Assembly (NCBI GenBank): GCA_964036045.1
Contig: OZ038379.1
Coordinates: 78,896,929-78,960,928 of the forward strand
Length of the DNA: 64,000 nucleotides
DNA from: Eutreptiella sp. 'Long Island Sound 2002'
Taxonomy: Eukaryota; Euglenozoa; Euglenophyceae; Eutreptiales; Eutreptiaceae
Direction: 5' to 3'
In this document: positions 58,274 to 64,000 of the stretch, piece after piece
Layout: the number at the start of each line of letters is the position of its first letter
How positions within the stretch are numbered: position 1 is the stretch's first letter
Made by a program: the position numbers and the translations under genes
The notes under the pieces: generated by a model
Told to the model about the DNA's origin: nothing
The model's database searches: none
Seen by the model: only the letters and a program-made list of their open reading frames with translations

Positions 58274-59540
58274 CATGGTGGGAGCCACTTTTAAGGGTAT
58301 GTGTTATATGCATGGTATGTGCTTCGCTATGCTCACGCCAATGTTAAATATCTCCGTTTGTAGGAAGATACATGGAGTCATACGTGGCAAGGGCTTAGCC
58401 CATGTCCTAATGGTGTGATCCATAGCACTAGACTAAGTCTACCGCACATATAGTGCATGTGGGAAGGCTTACGGAGCGACCCACAAGCGCCACTATCAAT
58501 TTTTCCATTTTCATGGTGCATGTCGGGGGGAGGTTCGAAGGTGTCCCTATGCGTCCATGTGGGGATCCAAGTTGAGGGATTGTTCGCAAATGGTCCCAAG
58601 CAATTGTGTTGTGAGCCATATGTTGATACCATGGGTGAGCGAAGTTATATACTATTGTCATTATCTTGAATTTAGCAGCATTTGCATGTTTTTGACCTCA
58701 TTTTATGCTCATTTTTGTATTTTATGTGCTCAACTGGTCGGCTAACAGTAAAGTGCCTAGAGATCTGTGAACTATGGTATGTTGCTTACATGTTGGCGTA
58801 TGCTTCGCTGTTGCACCTCACCATATGCCGGATCACGTGGTCACTTTGGCGTGGCACACGAGGCCTCACAAAATTAGGTCTCAAATTCGTGAGTTGACTT
58901 GTGAAGCATGGCATGTGTATATCCGGAGGGGGCAGGGGGCCAATGTTGGGATATTCTTGGGCATGAACCTTTGGTCTATATCACCCTTGTATATTACTTT
59001 CTGGTTTGACACATGCATGGAGCATTGGAATACCTGCCGTACGCATTTTTGAGTATATAATTGAATTTTCGACACTATGGTGTGATTTGCCTAATTTTGC
59101 TATATTTTGAGGTCATCATCATGGGGCAATTCTCCAAGCCCAATCGACTCCAAGTCCAACCAAGGTTATGTCAGGGTAGGGCATCGTCCTGAGTGCCACT
59201 CTAGGCCATGGCACGCCACCTCCCCTATTGGGCTAGGGTTTAGAGGCTTGGGAGTGAACACATTTTTGGGGTTTGTGTAGTGACTTATGACACATGGCAT
59301 TTAGCCATCTTATTTGACTTGGTTCAGGGCGTCATGTTGGTGAGTCAAGGGAAGGTCCTGAGTCCAGGGAATGAGGGATCTATGGCTGTGATTCTGTATG
59401 TTTCCATCTTTCCCCAACTTTGCTTGACTTGTGTTCATATGTCAATTTCAGGGCTTTTTTCCATTATTCTATTGGTGCAATTCTATGTACATACCCAACG
59501 CCCGTGTCTCCGTGTGCACCGTGAGATGACCGGTGTGTTG
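58274..59540 (+). repeat. Element A 3' LTR, right part
   Basis: It starts with the continuation of the block cut at 32189. It shares weaker matches with the B LTRs, for example CCTCCCCTATTGGGCTAGGGTTT at 59219-59241 against CCTCCCCTATTGGCAGGGTTT in B2. No coding frame is convincing. The right limit near 59540 is an estimate from where B-LTR-like sequence ends. Confidence 0.55.
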
Positions 59541-60143
59541 AAAGGAGTTGTTGAGTGTCAACGCGGGACCTCAAACGCCCTTGGAAGCCCCTAGTGTGGA
59601 TTATTTGGATTGGAGCTATTGTACTTGGGAGTTGGTTATTGCAAGGGATCAGGGTTTGTGTGAAGGAGCCATATTTTACTATTTTTTGTGGGACATTGTG
59701 CAGGATAGGGCCAGACCATGCAGAACCTGGTGAGAAGCAAGACCATAGGAGTGACAGGAAATGGTGGAAGGGGTACAGCAGGGGCCAGTCCTGGTAGGGA
59801 CCTTATTTACAGCATGCATTCTGCAGACCACAAGTGATGAGAAACCTCTACGTCTGTGACGTGTCAACCCCAGTATCCGTAAGCATACTGATTACTGACT
59901 ACCCACTAAAGAAAGCAATAACAACAATCCCCATATATGATATAGATGGCGACGTTGACATGGAACACGAACCACTATGGAAATCATGTACCTGATTGCA
60001 TGCAGGTTGTTGGGAATGACGGTGGAGGGACAAGGGGATCCACAAGACAAGGGGATACTATGTGACTTCAGGTAAGTATAAGCTTGGGCCCAAAATGCAC
60101 GGTCACAAAGAAGGTTTTTCCATTCCCCGTTGCCTGTTTGATG
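59541..60143. other. Non-coding spacer between element A and the gene cluster
   Basis: I see no gene, repeat or RNA signal I can support in these 600 bases. Confidence 0.5.
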
Positions 60144-60863
60144 TCAGTACTTCCGTTTGAGTATGACGACAACCGAAAGTATACAAACCAATATGTAAAA
60201 TGCAACTGGGAACGGAACCCATTTATACAGTGGACGATGCATTTTTGTAAATTTTATTAGCCCGTTGTGGTTGGTCGACGGTATCAGAGGGTTGTAGAAG
60301 CAGCCGGTTGTATTGAACCAGCGCACACAACAAAACATGTCCCTAAAGGCCTTGTTGGTATGAACTGAGTGACAGAATGCCTGATAAATCATAAAATAAT
60401 CGTTGTTGCCAGTGCATGCACCACGGGCATAGGCAATGTGATTTGTATGTGGCACAGTTTTCAGGATCGAGATTAGTGTGTGCAGCCAAAATTTGATCAA
60501 GGGATTGTGTGCGTGCGGTGCATACAGAAACCAACTTTTGATGTACGGGCGACCCGCAATTCTATAAGCCAGCAATTGGCAATGAACACAATTAACCAGC
60601 CACGTGAAATTGTGCAAAAGCAAGGTGCTGCCATCCAACCACAGGCCACCAAACTGATACAACAGAGACAGTTGAACAACGTCAAATCGGGTCGTCGCCG
60701 TCAAATTGTCAAACCACTCACCCAAACCCAAACCCAAAACCAGGCAGCCCTGCTTGTCCAGCAGAGACACTAGCCATCCAGGTAGGTGTTGAAACCAACT
60801 TTGCACACAATCGGCAATCAGCTGTGGTCGTGGCCCCTCCGGATATGACCACACGTGCGGCAT
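60144..60863 (-). CDS. Glycosyltransferase-like protein (capsular polysaccharide synthesis type)
   Basis: 239 residues from ATG 60863 to 60144. The N-terminus (PHVWSYPEGPRPQLIADCVQSW) resembles the first strand and W-x-G-x-x-P-x-L-I-x-x-C-x-x-S-W pattern of this family. RFDVVQLSLLYQFGGLWLDG (about residues 79-98) is the S/F-D-x-x-x-x-x-L-L-Y-x-x-G-G-x-W-L-D block that carries the acidic nucleotide-sugar site. The last 25 residues include a hydrophobic helix (FPVAFYILVCILSVVVIL) and a basic tail, so it may be anchored by its C-terminus. The frame stays open upstream of the ATG, so the true start could be earlier. Donor and acceptor are unknown. Such genes occur in hosts, bacteria and large DNA viruses. 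Confidence 0.7.
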   Translation of the reverse strand: MPHVWSYPEGPRPQLIADCVQSWFQHLPGWLVSLLDKQGCLVLGLGLGEWFDNLTATTRFDVVQLSLLYQFGGLWLDGSTLLLHNFTWLVNCVHCQLLAYRIAGRPYIKSWFLYAPHAHNPLIKFWLHTLISILKTVPHTNHIAYARGACTGNNDYFMIYQAFCHSVHTNKAFRDMFCCVRWFNTTGCFYNPLIPSTNHNGLIKFTKMHRPLYKWVPFPVAFYILVCILSVVVILKRKY

Positions 60864-60964
60864 TTTTTTATGTATTTCCTTGGTCTGCGTGGTTACAACC
60901 GGGTAGCACTCCCACTCATCCTTTCTGATTTTACCGCACCAGGCTGTTTTCCTAACCGTTCCTT

Positions 60965-61465
60965 CTATGGAGAATACAACACCCTCGAAAGTGATAGTGG
61001 TAGTTCCTTCCTGACAACATATGCGTCGTGCACAGTGTGGTTGATAATATAATACCCGGGAAGGCGTCGCACAACTCTGTACCCCTGGCTTGTGTAGAAT
61101 GCAAGTGCCGTGTCATTATCCGCCTTGCAGTGCAGATACACGTACTCACAATCCCTCGTTTCAAAACTTTGTTGATACTTTGACAATAATACGGAGCCCA
61201 ATTGATGCCTGCGGTAGTCAACATCCACATGCAGTGTGGTGATGTAACCCTGGTATTTGTTCGGGCGAAATTTGCAAGGTCTGACCCGCCCGGTTGCAAC
61301 ACCGACCATTTTGTCAATCTGAAAAGCCAAAATGGAGATCACATCAACCGATAAAAGACTCTCATAAAACTCCGTGTTATAATTGACAGGGAACAACCGC
61401 CGTTGTAATGCACGGAGCTCTGGAAGATCGTGGCGCGTCAGATCGCAGTATTGAAATTGTGACAT
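60965..61465 (-). CDS. NAA50-like GNAT N-acetyltransferase
   Basis: 166 residues from ATG 61465 (MSQFQYCDLTRHDL). LFPVNYNTEFYESLL matches the F-P-V-x-Y-x-x-x-F-Y substrate loop of NAA50. YITTLHVDVDYRRHQLGSVLL is the strand-4/acetyl-CoA loop (R-x-x-G-x-G/A form, here RRHQLGS). YLHCKADNDTALAFYTSQGY is the C-terminal GNAT motif. NAA50-type enzymes acetylate protein N-termini that keep Met. The length is normal for the family. An earlier GTG would add ten residues, but ATG fits better. A fragment of this gene is copied at 61669-61767. It lies 101 bases from the glycosyltransferase on the same strand. Confidence 0.8.
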   Translation of the reverse strand: MSQFQYCDLTRHDLPELRALQRRLFPVNYNTEFYESLLSVDVISILAFQIDKMVGVATGRVRPCKFRPNKYQGYITTLHVDVDYRRHQLGSVLLSKYQQSFETRDCEYVYLHCKADNDTALAFYTSQGYRVVRRLPGYYIINHTVHDAYVVRKELPLSLSRVLYSP

Positions 61466-61668
61466 ACCAGAGTTTGGTATGACCCGAACAACCACAAATG
61501 TTACACCGAATCGCTTCAGGATCGCGCGGTCAAGTACCTCTTTCGGTTCCTGTCTTGAGGGTACAAAGACTCCAGATATCTGAAGAAACGAGACGAGTAT
61601 CCCTGTCAGTCAAAGACTCCCTAATACATGGGTGCCATTTTTTTCTTAATCGGAACCAGGTTCACAAC

Positions 61669-61767
61669 GTACTCAGAATCCCTCGTTTCAAAATTTTGTT
61701 GAAGTTTTGACAATAATATGGAGCCCAATTGATGCCTCTGGTAGTCAGCATCTACACCCAGTGTGGT
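61669..61767 (-). pseudogene. Duplicated fragment of the NAA50-like gene
   Basis: About 100 bases match 61142-61240 at roughly nine in ten positions (GTACTCAGAATCCCTCG, AATATGGAGCCCAATTGATG, CCAGTGTGGT). It covers the acetyl-CoA loop region only and has no start, so it is a relic. It ends 30 bases before the telomeric repeat. Confidence 0.75.
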
Positions 61768-61797
61768 ATCAAAATACCCGATGAACATGAATCGACA

Positions 61798-61872
61798 GGT
61801 TAGGGTTAGGGTTAGGGTTACGGTTAGGGTTAGGGTTAGGGTTAGACCCCAACCCTAACCTAACCCTAACCT
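61798..61872. repeat. Head-to-head interstitial telomeric repeat
   Basis: About eight GGTTAG units (one with an A-to-C-type change, GGTTACGG) run left to right. At 61847 they switch to four CCCTAA-type units on the same strand. G-rich then C-rich strand is the orientation of two fused telomere ends. Confidence 0.9.
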
Positions 61873-61935
61873 GGAGTTCTTCGGGTCTGCAGGGTATCGG
61901 TCCACCCAACTTTTCGCTGTAACGTTGTATGATTC

Positions 61936-62041
61936 CACATCTGGGAAATTTTATGGGATACGGGAAACGCTGTCAATTCGGAAACGGTCCAATCTGGGAA
62001 AATTTATGGGGTACGGGAAACGCTGTCGATTCGGAAACGTG
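61936..62041 (+). repeat. Tandem pair of a 54-bp repeat
   Basis: ATCTGGGAAA...ACGGGAAACGCTGTC...TTCGGAAACG occurs twice in a row with a few differences. No coding role is seen. Confidence 0.8.
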
Positions 62042-62078
62042 GGAATTGTGAGTCAGTAAGGTAGATTTAGATTTTTGG

Positions 62079-62537
62079 TTAGCTTGGTGGTACCCTGCAA
62101 CTTACATGCGTGGTGACACGAGGCAGAAGATGGTGAACCCGTCGATAAATCAGTTTAATGAACATAGCACTTTCTTGCCGTGGCATAAGCTGCTCTGGTG
62201 GTAAGCTGCTATCCCCTGATATTTGCATTTCAAGATCCTTCACATGCCCCCCCAAAAGGGCACTAGCTGCTTGGCACACAAGTGACTGAATCACAGGGTA
62301 TACATGACCAGGTATTGCCTCCGTCTGCTCCGGTGTGTGTTTCACATACAGCTCAAAATGTGTTTCGGATGTCTGGTACAATTTGAGAAATTTATTCTGT
62401 ACAAAAGACATTCCCCAGACGTTCATAGAACCGGGATCCTTGATCAAATATCTAAAACCCCCAACATCAATTTTGAACTGAAATGGCTGGTCATTAATGG
62501 CTGAAAGAAAGTGATTTGCTACCTTTAGACTATGATC
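62079..62537 (-). CDS. Exon of an unknown protein
   Basis: About 153 codons, open to TAG-side end 62079. There is no ATG near the start. Instead the frame begins right after a strong acceptor (pyrimidine-rich ATTTTTGCAG at about 62538-62547 in gene sense), so this is likely an internal or last exon. The peptide (FKIDVGGFRYLIKDPGSMNV, KHTPEQTEAIPGHVYPVIQS) matches nothing I recognise. The upstream exon is not clear; joining at a GTAAGC near 62690 would create a stop. Confidence 0.4.
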   Translation of the reverse strand, partial: DHSLKVANHFLSAINDQPFQFKIDVGGFRYLIKDPGSMNVWGMSFVQNKFLKLYQTSETHFELYVKHTPEQTEAIPGHVYPVIQSLVCQAASALLGGHVKDLEMQISGDSSLPPEQLMPRQESAMFIKLIYRRVHHLLPRVTTHVSCRVPPS

Positions 62538-62543
62538 CTGCAA

Positions 62544-62883
62544 AAATGCTTTTATTTATTTTGGCTGACGCAACCCGGTGCACCAGTCCTGTAGACAGAG
62601 GTTAGGCAAATCACAAGAGGCATGCTTGCAGCGAGTCAAGCAATGTCAAATGGCAAGGGCCAAGAGGTTCGCCTACGCTCTTTAGCTTACAGGGACGCCC
62701 TTCAGCACCCGCGATTGCATACAGCGCTCGTGTCCTCTGTCGTTGCCTGTCCTCCGCATATGTAGGTGTACGGACAATCGGTGACCGCGTTTTGTTTTGA
62801 GCCCCTGTCTTTGGCACCTCCAAGTTCTTGCCAGCAGCATTCGTTGTGCACTCTGTATGCGTCCAGACGGGAGGTATCACTTT
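62544..62883. other. Spacer or intron between two minus-strand coding blocks
   Basis: It has an open minus frame (62611-62880) without family resemblance and a possible donor near 62690. It may contain an exon; nothing firmer can be said. Confidence 0.35.
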
Positions 62884-64000
62884 TCATCGCGCGAACACAG
62901 CCAAGTACGCCTCACAGGGCATGGTCTGGCTCATCTTATAAATCACATCCCTCTCGAATTCAATGCCGAGGTGATTCGTATTGTATGCACTGATACAGAG
63001 TGTCGCACCCTCCTCAACCCGACCAGCCAGAAGCAGCATGCCCATATGTGTCAACAGCCTGCCGCCATTAGGCACCCAAGTGTGCAACAAGCTTGGGGGG
63101 TTGGATGCGACGTAGAAATTCCGCGTGGACCTCTCGTTGTCCAGCAGCACATACAACCAAAACTCCCGCGTAGACTCGCCTCGCTCGAAGACGAACCGAC
63201 ACTCACTGTTATGTAACACTGCAATCCACGTGTCCATCCCCAAGTCCCAATTCCTGGGCCGCAGTGCAACTGTAAAACGGTACTCACTACTACGCCCCAG
63301 ATGGACATTCCAACGCACCAGGTCCTCGCCAACAAATCGGTTGTGGCTTATGCCAGTGCGCAGTTGCTCGTCCTCCTCGGGCCTTGCATCCAGTAGACTC
63401 CTCGACAGCATGGAATACGTACGCCTGGACGACAACACGTTGTCCAACACGGTATACGGCGTTTGGCGGGCGAGGAGGTCGTGGTGTCGCAGCAAATACC
63501 CGGTCTGCTCACTGAGCCCGTTTTTGATCAGAATGGTCATCCTGGGACTGATCACAATGTCACGGCGATCTGCCATCAATCGTGGACCGAAGGAATCGCT
63601 TTTCAGAGCGTCCATCATCAACCGCAGGCCATCGAGGTGTGCCGCATCAGTATCCTCCAATTGGAAGACCACTTCACCACGATCTGTGCTCTGTCGTGGG
63701 AGGTGGGCAAACACGAGGGATTCCCCTAGCAGTCGACGCGGCACGTGCACCGCCTCCGTACGATCAGTCAGTATGACGGGCGACAGGGGGCCACGGGAGA
63801 AACAACAGGAACGCAAGCGGTCCCGTACCTCAGATGTCCTGGCTGCCGTCCAGAACTCATACGTGACATGGGCATATACGAACTCAACATGGTCATCATA
63901 CACATCATCATCCTGAGCCACCTTGGTGTAATGTGGGTTCCGGGGCATTTGGTGGCCGCCCCCTGCGAACAACAGCACAGCGATGGCGTCGGCAAACGGG
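62884..64000 (-). CDS. Large unknown protein, N-terminus beyond window
   Basis: The frame is open from the window edge to TGA 62884-62886, at least 371 codons. Near the edge it reads DAIAVLLFAGGGHQMPRNPH. If the gene starts inside the window the first ATG would be the Met of HQMPRNPH. The composition is that of a folded soluble protein with many aromatic/charged alternations (HVEFVYAHVTYEFWTAARTS, RRDIVISPRMTILIKNGLSE). No signal peptide or long coiled coil is seen. I do not recognise a family. A structural protein of a virus-like element is possible from the neighbourhood, but the sequence itself does not show it. Confidence 0.6.
   Translation of the reverse strand, partial: PFADAIAVLLFAGGGHQMPRNPHYTKVAQDDDVYDDHVEFVYAHVTYEFWTAARTSEVRDRLRSCCFSRGPLSPVILTDRTEAVHVPRRLLGESLVFAHLPRQSTDRGEVVFQLEDTDAAHLDGLRLMMDALKSDSFGPRLMADRRDIVISPRMTILIKNGLSEQTGYLLRHHDLLARQTPYTVLDNVLSSRRTYSMLSRSLLDARPEEDEQLRTGISHNRFVGEDLVRWNVHLGRSSEYRFTVALRPRNWDLGMDTWIAVLHNSECRFVFERGESTREFWLYVLLDNERSTRNFYVASNPPSLLHTWVPNGGRLLTHMGMLLLAGRVEEGATLCISAYNTNHLGIEFERDVIYKMSQTMPCEAYLAVFAR

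Larger units (their letters stand above)
1..59540 (+). mobile_element. Element A: outer Ty3/gypsy chromovirus, 5' end outside window, split twice
   Basis: Gag and pol of one plus-strand element run from base 1 to 4198. They resume at 29131, exactly where the pol reading left off, and stop at 30898. An LTR follows from about 31221; it is cut at 32189 and resumes at 58274. The two gaps are filled by elements B1 and B2, each with its own 4-bp target duplication. Protease, RT, RNase H, integrase and chromodomain are all present in order, as in chromoviruses. Gag and pol carry several nonsense codons and frameshifts, so the element is dead. The right end (about 59540) is approximate, because the 5' LTR needed to fix the LTR terminus is not in the window. 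Confidence 0.85.

Noticed and set aside
61498-61710. Short plus-strand frame next to the acetyltransferase gene
   Set aside because: It overlaps the copied gene fragment on the wrong strand and has no recognisable motif.
1-64000. tRNA, rRNA or other RNA genes
   Set aside because: I saw no cloverleaf-like A/B box pairs or rRNA blocks I could support by reading; a dedicated scan would be needed to exclude them.

Overview
The window is eukaryotic. It shows GT-AG spliceosomal intron signals, Ty3/gypsy chromoviruses, TTAGGG-type telomeric repeats and an NAA50-like acetyltransferase, and there is no operon structure. The GC-rich, repeat-packed sequence beside a small block of intron-poor genes would suit a large-genome alga, but the species cannot be named from the sequence.

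About 59.5 of the 64 kb is one nested stack of mobile elements. The outermost is element A, a decayed plus-strand Ty3/gypsy chromovirus whose 5' end lies left of the window. Its pol gene is split by element B1 (minus strand, 4199-29126, flanked by CTAC/CTAC). Its 3' LTR is split by element B2 (plus strand, 32190-58269, flanked by ATAC/ATAC). B1 and B2 share a related gag-pol body but carry LTRs of different length and middle sequence (2.8 and 3.25 kb). The gag gene of B1 is in turn interrupted by a 4.69 kb DNA transposon with terminal inverted repeats (14683-19376). That transposon carries a spliced transposase-like gene and a second gene ending in a TET/JBP-like dioxygenase domain. B2 has gained a 29-bp minisatellite inside gag, and about 7.4 kb (minisatellite + gag + pol) has been duplicated in tandem.

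Both B elements follow a chromovirus plan: LTR, primer site directly abutting the LTR, long gag with coiled coils, a Pro/Gly-rich linker and a variant zinc knuckle, an amber codon, then pol (protease, RT, RNase H, integrase, chromodomain), about 1.5 kb of 3' untranslated sequence, polypurine tract, LTR. The 11 bases after the LTR are complementary to a site about 125 bases inside the LTR. This is the arrangement expected for Tf1-style self-priming rather than tRNA priming. Gag and pol are in the same frame, separated by one TAG in all four copies seen. Nearly all other in-frame stops fit C-to-T (or G-to-A) transitions such as CGA to TGA and CAG to TAG.

From about 59.6 kb the sequence leaves the retroelements and enters a small minus-strand gene cluster: a sugar-transferase-like protein with a C-terminal membrane segment, an NAA50-like N-acetyltransferase, an exon of unknown function, and a large unknown protein running off the window. 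Between them lie a head-to-head telomeric repeat and a fragment copied from the acetyltransferase gene. The cluster could be virus-derived or host.
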